Source: Mycolicibacterium agri (GTDB lineage Bacteria; Actinomycetota; Actinomycetes; Mycobacteriales; Mycobacteriaceae). From it: DNA of 64,000 nucleotides. The stretch covers positions 1 to 64,000 of the forward strand of contig NZ_PDCP01000030.1 of assembly GCF_002553505.1 (NCBI RefSeq), read 5' to 3'. The notes below the pieces were generated by a model, which did no database searches, was not told the DNA's origin, and saw only the letters and a program-made list of their open reading frames with translations. Position numbers and translations under genes: made by a program. Shown one piece after another: positions 1-7,460 of this stretch (position 1 is its first letter; the number at the start of each line of letters is the position of its first letter).

Positions 1-236
1 CCACCACCCCGTTTCATCGCACAGTCGACCACCCCACCATGAACGTGGAACGCATCGTGGCACTGACCCGGACCTACTCACTGATCAATCCCGCCGCCAT
101 CCAACGTCAGATCCAAGCACTCATCAGCCAGCTGTTCACCCTCGCCACCAGCAAAGCCGCACCCGGAACCCAACCACCAACCAACAAGCGCGCACGTTTA
201 CGTGAGGCAACGAATACGCCTACGCGCGCATGTTGA
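1..236 (+). pseudogene. C-terminal end of an IS transposase/integrase (cut by window edge)
   Basis: An open frame runs in from the window edge (codons in phase with position 3) to a stop at 234-236. The visible ~77 residues include TPFHR, then a helix-rich stretch with LINPAAIQRQIQAL and SQLFTLA. This resembles the C-terminal tail of DDE/integrase-core transposases, where a TP-x-x-R block is followed by a NPa-x-x-x-x-I-x-x-LQ-type coiled segment. The catalytic DDE core would lie outside the window, so whether the element is intact cannot be judged. The ATG at 39 is probably internal. Family assignment rests on a short tail and is tentative; it could also be an unrelated hypothetical protein. 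Confidence 0.45.
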
Positions 237-313
237 CATGAGGCAACAGGCCGACAAGATGTGCCGACAAGTGGCTGTCGTGTGGCAGGACATCACACAC
301 CGACAAATGGCCG
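202..313. repeat. Short direct and inverted repeats at the probable IS end
   Basis: TGAGGCAAC occurs at 203-211 and again at 239-247. GCCGACAAG occurs at 250-258 and 263-271. CGACA (266-270) and TGTCG (277-281) form an inverted pair around AGTGGC. Such clustered short repeats just beyond a transposase tail are typical of an insertion-sequence terminus. The exact end and a target-site duplication cannot be fixed because the other end is outside the window. Confidence 0.35.
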
Positions 314-739
314 TCACGCAGCGAGCAGCACGACCCCTGCGACGAGTAAGCCCACGACCTTGACGATTTCCAGGCCGACGTAGACGTAATGAGCGCGCGA
401 CCGCGGGCCCTCCTCGCCGGCGAGCACCGCGTCCGACCGCTTGCTCAGCCGCGGGCGAACCAGCAGCACCTGCGCCAACAGCATCGCGATGGCTACCACC
501 GAGGCCGCCCACACCGCCGCGCCGGGCGACGAGATGACGAGCGCGACGACCAGCGCGACCGCCAACGCAAGCTCGCATCCGTTGAGCGCGCGAAACACCA
601 AGCGCCCGATCCCCAGACCGAGTTGCAGGGTGATGCCGGGCGCGCGGAACTTCAGCGGTGCCTCAAGAAACGAGATGGCGATCACCATGCCGAGCCACAC
701 GAAGATCGCCGCCACCGCAACAGCCGATGCGGGACTCAT
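314..739 (-). CDS. Small four-helix integral membrane protein
   Basis: This 141-residue protein is almost entirely hydrophobic. Four membrane segments are visible: about residues 3-24, 38-70 (long, ending in ALVVALVIS), 75-94, and a C-terminal helix near 118-141 starting VYVGLEIVKVVGLL. A polar loop with RPRLSKRSDAV and a short acidic stretch separates helices 3 and 4. I recognise the general type, conserved small membrane proteins of actinobacteria, but no specific function. It lies 9 bp downstream of the DUF488 gene on the same strand, so the two are probably co-transcribed. No catalytic motif is visible. Confidence 0.7.
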   Translation of the reverse strand: MSPASAVAVAAIFVWLGMVIAISFLEAPLKFRAPGITLQLGLGIGRLVFRALNGCELALAVALVVALVISSPGAAVWAASVVAIAMLLAQVLLVRPRLSKRSDAVLAGEEGPRSRAHYVYVGLEIVKVVGLLVAGVVLLAA

Positions 740-748
740 AGCCGCAGC

Positions 749-1105
749 TTACGACAGCAATTTCTGCAGGACGGCGGCCTGGCTGAGCTCGAGGTCCCGG
801 GTCGCGGTCACCAGGGTGACGGGCCGCGTGCGCACCAGCTCGCGCAGCTCCTCGAACGCAGCAGCTCCCTCGGGAGTCTCGAGCTCGGCGGCGTAGCGGT
901 CGGCGAACTCCTCGAACCGCTCCGGTCGATGCGCGTACCACTTGCGCAGCTCGTTCGACGGGGCGACGTCGCGGATCCAGCGATCGATCCTCGGGTCGTC
1001 CTTGCGGATTCCGCGTGGCCACAGCCGGTCGACGAGCACGCGTTCGCCGTCGTCGGGACTGGTGTCGTAGACCCGCGAGATGGTGACGGGATGATGGCCA
1101 CTCAT
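749..1105 (-). CDS. DUF488 family protein
   Basis: The 118 residues match the short DUF488 family throughout. Near the N-terminus they contain RVYD followed by VLVDRLWPRGI, then KDDPRIDRWIRDVAPS, LRKWYAH and FADRYAAEL, and a final PVTLVTATRD segment. The family is widespread and of unestablished biochemical role. The length equals that of typical single-domain members. The start ATG at 1105 is followed by SGHHPV and precedes the membrane protein gene at 739 by only 9 bp. Its 5' end faces the small plus-strand gene at 1126, leaving about 20 bp for two divergent promoters, so at least one transcript may be leaderless. Confidence 0.8.
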   Translation of the reverse strand: MSGHHPVTISRVYDTSPDDGERVLVDRLWPRGIRKDDPRIDRWIRDVAPSNELRKWYAHRPERFEEFADRYAAELETPEGAAAFEELRELVRTRPVTLVTATRDLELSQAAVLQKLLS

Positions 1106-1125
1106 GGAAGTGCAATGGTAGAGGC

Positions 1126-1320
1126 ATGGTTGTCGATCGCGTGGCGGAACTTCAGCGCTGGGAAGATGCCGGTGCGGTGTGGTCGGTGGTATCCCGGACG
1201 CAGGACCGGGTGACGATCGCGCTGCTACGGTGCGACGGCGGCGAGGAGGTCGATCGGTTCACCTCCGACGACCCGCGGCTGCTGGAATACATCGGTCAGC
1301 GACACGACAGTTCGGAGTGA
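1126..1320 (+). CDS. Small conserved mycobacterial protein of unknown function
   Basis: A 64-residue acidic protein with AELQRWEDAGAVW near the N-terminus, then VTIALLRCDGGEEVDRF and DDPRLLEYI. I recognise this pattern as a small conserved protein of mycobacteria whose function is not known. It is likely a compact single-domain cytosolic protein, with no signal peptide or membrane segment. Its stop TGA (1318-1320) shares one base with the ATG at 1320 of the following deacylase gene, so the two are translationally coupled and probably co-transcribed. Confidence 0.7.
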   Translation: MVVDRVAELQRWEDAGAVWSVVSRTQDRVTIALLRCDGGEEVDRFTSDDPRLLEYIGQRHDSSE

Positions 1321-1867
1321 TGAGCGTGGGCAAAGTGGACGTCGGAAAGCTGACGTTCGTTCCGGTCGAGGACGCATTGGACTTGGTTGGCGGCCCCGTT
1401 CGCCGCCATATCGAAGAGACCGGCGGTGATGGGTTGTGGGTCAGTGCGATCGATCCGGATCTGCCGATACCGCGGCCTTCTGCGAGCACTACGACATCGG
1501 CCTCGACGTCTCGGCCAACTGCGTGGTGGCGGAAGCCAAGCGCGCCGATCGAGTGTGGTACGCGGCGTGCATGGTGCTGGCCACAACCCGTGCCGACGTC
1601 AACGGTATCGTGCGCAAACACCTTGGCGCGCGCAAGATTTCGTTCGCCCCGATGGACACCGCGGTGTCGCTGACCGCGATGGAGTACGGCGGCATCACGC
1701 CGGTCGGACTGCCTGCTGACTGGCCGGTCCTGGTCGACCGGAACGTAGCCGATCAACAACAGGTCATCATCGGCAGCGGCGTGCGCGGCTCGAAACTGCT
1801 TGCCGCGCCGCGGGTGCTGACGAAGTTACCGACGGCCGAGGTGTTGACGCTCACCCGGCCCGCCTGA
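1320..1867 (+). pseudogene. YbaK/EbsC-family aminoacyl-tRNA deacylase, broken by a -1 frameshift
   Basis: Reading from ATG 1320 gives VGKLTFVPVEDALDLVGGPV and runs in frame to about 1463 (ending AIDPDL). The homologous protein then continues in another frame (ADTAAFCEHYDIGLDVSANC) to the stop at 1865-1867. The second part carries the YbaK hallmarks: VLATTRADVNGIVRKHLGARKISFAP, TAMEYGGITPVGLP and a VIIGSGVRGSKL segment. Adding one G to the ctg/ccg junction at 1463-1464 would restore ctg-gcc-gat (L-A-D) and a single protein of about 182 residues. So this is a one-base deletion or a sequencing error. Members trans-edit mischarged tRNA. Confidence in the family is high; confidence that it is truly inactive is moderate. 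Confidence 0.7.
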
Positions 1868-1882
1868 CCCCGCGAATTGTGC

Positions 1883-1919
1883 ATCTGGCGACGCTTTTTC
1901 CCGATTCGCGTCGCCAGAT
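1883..1919. terminator. Bidirectional hairpin between convergent genes
   Basis: A perfect 12-bp stem (1883-1894 ATCTGGCGACGC with 1908-1919) encloses a 13-nt loop beginning TTTTT. It sits exactly between the stop of the plus-strand deacylase gene (1867) and the stop of the minus-strand reductase (1920), as expected for a shared terminator. No long U-tract follows, which is usual in mycobacteria. Confidence 0.65.
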
Positions 1920-2306
1920 TCACGGTTCGTCGGCGGTCATCACCAGCGCGGCCTCGTTGTAGGGGTGCAGTCGGTAGAGGAATCGCAACGACGTCACCAG
2001 CGGTTCGGCCTCGGCCTTGCTCACGATCCTCGGGTTGCCCACCCGCACCGTCTTCCCGCCCTTGTGGACGGTGGCCGAGCCGCTCGCCAAAACGTTCTGC
2101 ACCCAATGTGATTCGGTTCCGTAGCCGATCAGGACAACGACTCCGTCTGCGCTGTCGAAGATGTTCAGCGGCGTGCGGTACCGCTTCCCTGACTTTCGTC
2201 CGACGTGCTCGAGCACGCCCATCGTCGGTGCCCATCCACCGAGCGCCAGCGCGAGCGGGTTCGTGATGCGACGGTTGAACTTCGCGACCGCCCGTGGAAC
2301 CCGCAT
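1920..2306 (-). CDS. Ddn-like F420H2-dependent nitroreductase-fold oxidoreductase
   Basis: The 128 residues match the deazaflavin-dependent nitroreductase (Ddn) family: an N-terminal RVPRAVAKFNRRITNPLAL, the core VLEHVGRKSGKRYRTPL, VVVLIGYGTESHWVQNVLASG and a basic GGKTVRVGNPRIV strand. In this split-barrel family the G-R-K-S-G-x-x-x-x-T-P-L segment binds the F420 phosphate tail. Members reduce quinones or other substrates with F420H2. Length is at the short end of the family. It has its own transcription direction and ends at the hairpin shared with the frameshifted deacylase gene. The physiological substrate cannot be told from sequence. Confidence 0.8.
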   Translation of the reverse strand: MRVPRAVAKFNRRITNPLALALGGWAPTMGVLEHVGRKSGKRYRTPLNIFDSADGVVVLIGYGTESHWVQNVLASGSATVHKGGKTVRVGNPRIVSKAEAEPLVTSLRFLYRLHPYNEAALVMTADEP

Positions 2307-2459
2307 TCAACTCCCCCTCGGCAAAGACATCGACACCAGGCAAGAGCACAGCTTGACGCCACGAGGCGAACCGCATACCCGCCGTGAACTGGTGCTTGCG
2401 CGAGGGATGCTCGGCTAACTACCGTACCGGCAGCGGGGGCATGCAGGAAAGGGCTTCCC

Positions 2460-4442
2460 ATGGCAAAGGCGCCGTGCACCGACCCAACCGACACGCGATA
2501 CGCCCGGTTCATCGGCAGGGTCGGAGGCCTCGCCGTCGCACTGGGCATCGGCGTCGCCATCGTCAACAGTCCCGGCATCGCATCCGCGAACGACGGACAG
2601 AGCGCAGACTCGGACAAGACGACCGCTGAGTCCAGCGCGCAACCGTCCGGCAGAGACCGTGATCCGGTGAAAACCGTTGTCCGGCAATTGCGATCGCAAA
2701 TCACGGACATCCGCGAGAAGGTGCAGGACGCCAAAGACGATGTGAATGACCGTCTCCGTGCGCGAAGCCCTCAACGGGCGGCACCGCACGTGCAAGCCAC
2801 GCAGATCGTCAGAACGACGCCCAAGCCGAGAAAAACCGCACCGAACCCCGCTCTGGTGGCTGTCGCAGGCTTTGTGCGACGCGAACTCGAGCAGGTCGCC
2901 ACCCCAGCCAGGGCCCGCAAGTCCGTGGCCCCGGCCGCCGCGATTACTCAATCCGGGATAACTCAGTCCGCGGTCACTCAGTCCGCGGTCACTCAATCCG
3001 CGGCCGCCCAGGCGATAAGTCCGCTCGGCACACCGGCGCAGCGCGACGCCGAACGGACGGCCACCGAAACCGTGAACACGCTGCCCGTTCAGGTGACGAA
3101 GCTGGTTCTCAAGACCGGCTGGTATGTCACCGCGCTGAGCGAATATTCCAAAGTCGGCGGCCCCGACCGAGCGAACCTCGCGCAGTTGAGCCGATCGGTC
3201 GACGAGTACGCGATGGGAGCGGCGTTCCAGCAGCAACTGCTCAATCCGATGACCCCCAGAGCGGTGATGCAGGTCGCCCCGCCGCACACCTGGTACGGGC
3301 AGAGCGTCGGCGGATCGCGCATCCTCTACGACAACCCGGACACCATCTACCGCTTCATGGCGGTGAACAAGACCTCGACGTACGTCATCCGAGGCAAGTT
3401 CGAGGACTGGAACCCCGAGGACCCCGAGAGCAACCCAAAGCTGCCCGCGGATACCACGTTCAGTCTTCTGACGGGCTTGAGCGGCAACACCGCACAAGTA
3501 CTGTCGCAGAAAGACCTTGTGGTCAAACCCAACGGAGAGTTCGAGATCTACGTGTCGGCTGGGCCGAAGCCCGACGAGTACGACAACTACATCCAGCTCA
3601 CCTCCGATTCGACCTTAATCGCCGCGCGTGACACGTTGGCGGATTGGAACGTCGAGCAGCCGATGACGTTGTCGATCGAGCGCATCAGCGGGCCACCCAA
3701 CAGCTTGGCGGCCCAATTGGGTCTATTCGCAATCCCATTCATCGGGCCCGCGGTCTCCGAGCGCCCGTTCTTGACGCAACTGGTGTCGCTTATCCCGCCG
3801 CTGCCCAACGAGCCGCCACTGCTGCGCGGCGCGGTGACGTCGGTGATCATGCTCATCGGCCTGCAGATGGAACGCGAGTACATCCGGGTGGCCACCGTCG
3901 ATTCCTCCACCGGAGGGCCCAGGCAGCCCAACGTCTTCACCGATCCGACCAGCAATGCCGCGTTCCTGTCGACACAGCTGCAGAGCGCCGGGTATTTCGA
4001 CCTCGCCGACGACGAAGCGCTGATCGTCACCGTCGACCCTGGCGACTCCGGCTACTTCGTCGTCCCGGTGACCAACGACTGGACGATCACCGACAACTAC
4101 TGGGATCAGCAGACCAGCCTGAACATCGCGCAGGCGGTGCAGAACAGCGACGGAAAAACGTACACGATCGTCATCTCGAAGGCCGATCCCGGCGTGTACA
4201 ACTGGGTGTCGACCGGCGGCCTGAATCAGGGCACGGTGTCGATCCGATTCCAGGATCTGGGCGACGTCGGTCCGACCGTGAGTTCGAAAGTGGTCAAAAT
4301 CAGCGAGCTGGACGATCCTGGCGTGCTGCCGCCCGACACGGTCTTCGTCACCCCGGCGCAACGTGCCGAGCAGATCGACTTGCGGCGATCCGGCTTCGAC
4401 CGGCGCTTTGCACCGTTCATGCAGACGTTCATGCAGATCTAG
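2460..4442 (+). CDS. Large exported protein, possible DUF1214-like domain
   Basis: The protein has 660 residues. An N-terminal signal-like segment (GRVGGLAVALGIGVAIVNS ending GIASAN, about residues 19-45) is followed by a long low-complexity, charged and Ala/Thr/Gln-rich region to about residue 185. Four copies of a five-residue repeat, (I/V)TQS(A/G), lie near residues 163-182. The C-terminal ~450 residues look globular, with YDNPDTIYRF, YVIRGKF and an ARDTLADWNVEQP segment that recalls DUF1214-type domains. The ATG at 2460 follows a purine-rich AGGAAAGGG. I do not recognise a defined enzyme. It is likely cell-envelope associated or secreted. Confidence 0.7.
   Translation: MAKAPCTDPTDTRYARFIGRVGGLAVALGIGVAIVNSPGIASANDGQSADSDKTTAESSAQPSGRDRDPVKTVVRQLRSQITDIREKVQDAKDDVNDRLRARSPQRAAPHVQATQIVRTTPKPRKTAPNPALVAVAGFVRRELEQVATPARARKSVAPAAAITQSGITQSAVTQSAVTQSAAAQAISPLGTPAQRDAERTATETVNTLPVQVTKLVLKTGWYVTALSEYSKVGGPDRANLAQLSRSVDEYAMGAAFQQQLLNPMTPRAVMQVAPPHTWYGQSVGGSRILYDNPDTIYRFMAVNKTSTYVIRGKFEDWNPEDPESNPKLPADTTFSLLTGLSGNTAQVLSQKDLVVKPNGEFEIYVSAGPKPDEYDNYIQLTSDSTLIAARDTLADWNVEQPMTLSIERISGPPNSLAAQLGLFAIPFIGPAVSERPFLTQLVSLIPPLPNEPPLLRGAVTSVIMLIGLQMEREYIRVATVDSSTGGPRQPNVFTDPTSNAAFLSTQLQSAGYFDLADDEALIVTVDPGDSGYFVVPVTNDWTITDNYWDQQTSLNIAQAVQNSDGKTYTIVISKADPGVYNWVSTGGLNQGTVSIRFQDLGDVGPTVSSKVVKISELDDPGVLPPDTVFVTPAQRAEQIDLRRSGFDRRFAPFMQTFMQI
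2946..3005 (+). repeat. Four tandem 15-bp repeats inside the exported-protein gene
   Basis: Units of 15 bp at 2946, 2961, 2976 and 2991 share the core ACTCARTCCG. The middle two are identical; the outer two differ by a few bases. They keep frame and encode the repeated pentapeptide (I/V)TQS(A/G). Such in-frame short repeats can change copy number by slippage, which would lengthen or shorten the linker between signal peptide and globular domain. Confidence 0.8.
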
Positions 4443-4497
4443 AAATCGAGAAGGCCGCCCCGCACGCGGCGAGACGGCCGACCCGGTTGAAGACCGG

Positions 4498-4842
4498 TCA
4501 CTGCACCGGCTGGAATCCGGCGTGCGTGTAAACGCCCCAGGCCTGCGCCTCGGCGTTCCACTGAACCGGCAACCACGGTGCCCACGACGGAGGCGGCGGC
4601 TGCGGCGGCGCCCACGGCGGCGGCGCGATCGTGGCGCCTGGGCCCTCAACGCTGATTCCCGGAGCGTTCAGGCTCGGGCCCTCGACGCTGACGCCCGGGT
4701 CTGCGGGTGCGGGCGCGGGGACCGGCGGAGGCGGCGGCGGGTTGAACGGTTCCGCCTGCGCGAAGCCTGCTCCCAGACCGAGCGCGGCGGCGCCGATCGC
4801 ACCTGCCAGCGTTGCCTTCGCAGTGGTCCTCTTGACGTTCAT
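4498..4842 (-). CDS. Small secreted proline-rich protein
   Basis: The 114-residue protein starts with a clear Sec signal peptide: positive MNVKRTTAKAT, hydrophobic LAGAIGAAALGLGAGF, and a cleavage motif AQA before EPF (about residue 30). The mature part is dominated by proline: a run of six prolines, then PPPW and PPQPPPPSW blocks, and ends WNAEAQAWGVYTHAGFQPVQ. A GAAGGAG ribosome site lies just upstream (4851-4857 on the complement). Similar small Pro-rich exported proteins are common in mycobacteria and unassigned. It is transcribed toward the large exported-protein gene and separated from it by 55 bp. Confidence 0.75.
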   Translation of the reverse strand: MNVKRTTAKATLAGAIGAAALGLGAGFAQAEPFNPPPPPPVPAPAPADPGVSVEGPSLNAPGISVEGPGATIAPPPWAPPQPPPPSWAPWLPVQWNAEAQAWGVYTHAGFQPVQ

Positions 4843-4969
4843 GCGTGCACTCCTTCGATCGGCACGCCGACGAATGCCGACGTGCTGGTCACGGACTGCC
4901 GCCCTACCGCGTCACGGCGGACGACGTTACCCCCCCGAATAACAGGGCCTACCCGTCGCCGCCGAAACG

Positions 4970-5899
4970 CTAAACGGGGTCGGACGCGATCTTTCTGAAC
5001 CCGTCCACCAACTGGGCCAACTGCGCTGGATCGCCGGGTGGTGAGCCGGCGAAGCGGATGTCGGTGGCACCGGCGGCCAGCAGCTTGGGCACCGGCGCGA
5101 GGGACGCCTCGATGTCGAGGGACCCATCATGTTGCTTCTCCAGCACGGCGGTGCCTTGCACCTCGAGATGACTCGGGTCACCGCCAACGTCCGCGATGGC
5201 CTGCTTCATGGCAGCCACGGCTTCATCGAGATGGGTGATCGCGGGACCCCAGGGAATCCACCGGGTGCCGAAGGTGCTGAGCCGACGGGCCACTCGCTTG
5301 TTGACAGTGCCGCTGACCCAGATCGGGATGCCGCCGGGTTGCACCGGCTTGGGCATCTGGTGGATGCCGTCGAACGACAGTTCGGGCGAGCTGTAACGGG
5401 CGCGGCGCTGAGTCCACAGCGCTTGGCAGACCTCGAGCGTGTGGTCCAGCAGCCGGCCGCGATCCTCGAATCGCAGGCCGACCGCCTCGTACTCCTCACG
5501 CTGCCATCCGACTCCGACGCCGAGGTCGACGCGCCCGCCGGACAGCACATCCATGGTCGCCAGTTGCTTGGCCAGTACCGCCGGCCTGCGCAGCGCCGCG
5601 AGCAGGATCGCCGTGCCCAGCCGGATGCGGGTCGTCGTCGCCGCGACCGCGGTTAGAAACACAAGCGGCTCCAGCCAATTGCCGTCGGGACCGGTCGGTT
5701 GACGTCCGCCTGCGGTGCCACCGATCGCCGGATTCGCGTACGCCTCGAGGTTCTCGCCGAGGACCAGGTGATCCGAGACGACCACGCGGTCCACCCCAAC
5801 GGCGTCCATGGCCTGCGCGGTTTCCAACATCGCGCGCGAGTCAATGTCCTCGTCGCTGAAAGTGCGCAGATACAGTGAGATCTCGGGTCGACGCGTCAT
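4970..5899 (-). CDS. F420-dependent luciferase-like (LLM) oxidoreductase
   Basis: The 309-residue protein starts MTRRPEISLYLRTFSDEDID at 5899. A longer frame extends upstream but lacks family similarity. It has the TIM-barrel luciferase-like pattern: VDRVVVSDHLVLG, WLEPLVFLTAVAATTTRIRLGTAILL, the conserved RRPAVLAKQLATMDVLSGGRVDLGVGVGW block near residues 115-145, and a GGIPIWVSGTVNK segment. In actinobacteria this family usually uses F420 (or FMN) to oxidise or reduce small substrates. It is divergent from the flavin monooxygenase at 5973, with only ~70 bp between the starts, so both are probably controlled together. The substrate is unknown. Confidence 0.85.
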   Translation of the reverse strand: MTRRPEISLYLRTFSDEDIDSRAMLETAQAMDAVGVDRVVVSDHLVLGENLEAYANPAIGGTAGGRQPTGPDGNWLEPLVFLTAVAATTTRIRLGTAILLAALRRPAVLAKQLATMDVLSGGRVDLGVGVGWQREEYEAVGLRFEDRGRLLDHTLEVCQALWTQRRARYSSPELSFDGIHQMPKPVQPGGIPIWVSGTVNKRVARRLSTFGTRWIPWGPAITHLDEAVAAMKQAIADVGGDPSHLEVQGTAVLEKQHDGSLDIEASLAPVPKLLAAGATDIRFAGSPPGDPAQLAQLVDGFRKIASDPV

Positions 5900-5972
5900 G
5901 GCAGGAAGTATCCGCCCCGGTCCATACGTCGGTTCACCCACGTCCATGAGCGCGGTGTGCCACAGTCCGGAG

Positions 5973-7460
5973 ATGGCGCGCAACCTGCACGACGTCGCGG
6001 TGATCGGCGCAGGCCCCGGGGGGCTGGTGGCGGCACGCTGGCTGGCATCGCAGGGTTTCGAGCCGACCATCTTCGAGCAGCGGCAGACCCTCGGCGGTCA
6101 GTGGACCGGACTCGAGGGCATCAGCGGCGTCTGGCCGACGATGCACACCAACACCAGTCGTGTCCTGACGGCGTTCAACGACTTGGCGCACGACAACGAC
6201 CTCGTCTTCCCGTCGAACCGCGACGTCCTCGACTATTTGCACCGCTACGCCGAGCTCTTCGGCCTGACGTCGCGGATTCGGTTCGACACCCGCGTGGAGC
6301 GGATCAGCCGAGCCGAGAATGGATGGCTCATAGAGCACTCCGGCACCGCCGAGATATTCAGCCGTGTCGTTGTGGCCAGCGGCAGATTTCAATCACCGCG
6401 TATCCCACTAGTTTCCGGGTTGAAATCCTTCACCGGCCCGGCTGGCGTGCGATCGACTTTCGCCTACCGTGGCCCGGATTCCTACCTCGGGAGGCGGGTG
6501 CTTGTCGCGGGCGGCGCTATCAGCGCACTCGAGATCGCCTCTGACCTCGCCCAACTCGGCGCCGAGGTGACCGTGACGCAGCGGCGGCAACGTTACGTGT
6601 TGCCGAAGTTCGCCGCCGGCGTGCCCTCTGACCATCGGCTCTTCACGCGGTACGGTGCGCTGGCGAACGAACGTCTGCCGCAGGACGAGGTCGATCGGCA
6701 GCTCAAGGAGATCGTGGTCGAAGCGGGCGGTACCCCGCAGCAGTACGGCGCGCCCGCACCCGGTCCTTCTCTGCTCGCCGCGGGCGTGACGCTCGCGCAG
6801 CAGTACCTGCCGCTGGTCGCCGAGGGTCGAATCACCGTGCGGCCATGGATGACTGGCGTCGACGGGAAGTCGGTCACCTTCGCCGACGGGTCGTCCGCCG
6901 ATTTCGAGGGGTTACTCTTCGGAACCGGATTCCAGCTGAATTTGCCGTTCCTCGACGACGACATCCGAACCGTCATCGGCCTCGATGCGGTGCATCTGGA
7001 TGCCGATCGCTACACCTTTCATCCCGACCTTCCCGGGCTGGCCTTCGTCGGCATGTGGGACCAGTCCGGCGGCTACTTTGTGCCGATGGAGTTGCAGGCC
7101 CGCTGGATCGCCTACACGTGGAGTGGCGCGACCCCGGCGCCGAGCCTGGCAGAGCAACGATCGAGAGTCGACGCCTGCCGCGCGCGCCGCCGAACGCCCC
7201 AGAAGACCCGGATGAACCTCACAGCGTTCACGTTCGCCCGCGCCGCGGGTGTCGAACCACACCTAAAGAACTGGCCGCAGCTACACCGCGCGTTGCTGTT
7301 CGGCCCGCTCGCGCCTAACTGCTTCCGACTGGAGGGGCCGGACGCGCTACCGGACACGGATGTCCAATTCAGCCGGGACGCAGCAGCCTTCGGTTCGATC
7401 ACGTCGAATGAGATGACCGACCGCGAACAGCGGTACTGGTCACTGGTTGAGAATTCCTGA
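5973..7460 (+). CDS. FAD-dependent monooxygenase, FMO/BVMO-like
   Basis: Length is 495 residues from ATG 5973; ATG 5946 is an alternative start 27 bp upstream. The N-terminal Rossmann motif GAGPGGL (about residues 12-18) binds FAD, followed by IFEQRQTLGGQW. A second dinucleotide motif, VLVAGGAISALEIASDLAQLGA (near residue 178), should bind NADPH. The strict FMO fingerprint F-x-G-x-x-x-H-S is not present; at the corresponding place it reads FTGPAGVRS. So the call is a flavin monooxygenase of the broader FMO/BVMO group, not a classic FMO. C-terminal GLLFGTGFQ matches the usual ATG motif region. The 3' end overlaps the convergent ligase gene by 21 bp. The role could be hydroxylation or ring oxygenation of the catabolic substrate. 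Confidence 0.8.
   Translation: MARNLHDVAVIGAGPGGLVAARWLASQGFEPTIFEQRQTLGGQWTGLEGISGVWPTMHTNTSRVLTAFNDLAHDNDLVFPSNRDVLDYLHRYAELFGLTSRIRFDTRVERISRAENGWLIEHSGTAEIFSRVVVASGRFQSPRIPLVSGLKSFTGPAGVRSTFAYRGPDSYLGRRVLVAGGAISALEIASDLAQLGAEVTVTQRRQRYVLPKFAAGVPSDHRLFTRYGALANERLPQDEVDRQLKEIVVEAGGTPQQYGAPAPGPSLLAAGVTLAQQYLPLVAEGRITVRPWMTGVDGKSVTFADGSSADFEGLLFGTGFQLNLPFLDDDIRTVIGLDAVHLDADRYTFHPDLPGLAFVGMWDQSGGYFVPMELQARWIAYTWSGATPAPSLAEQRSRVDACRARRRTPQKTRMNLTAFTFARAAGVEPHLKNWPQLHRALLFGPLAPNCFRLEGPDALPDTDVQFSRDAAAFGSITSNEMTDREQRYWSLVENS

Noticed and set aside
2946-3005. CRISPR-like repeat array
   Set aside because: The 15-bp units are contiguous without spacers and are in frame within a protein gene.
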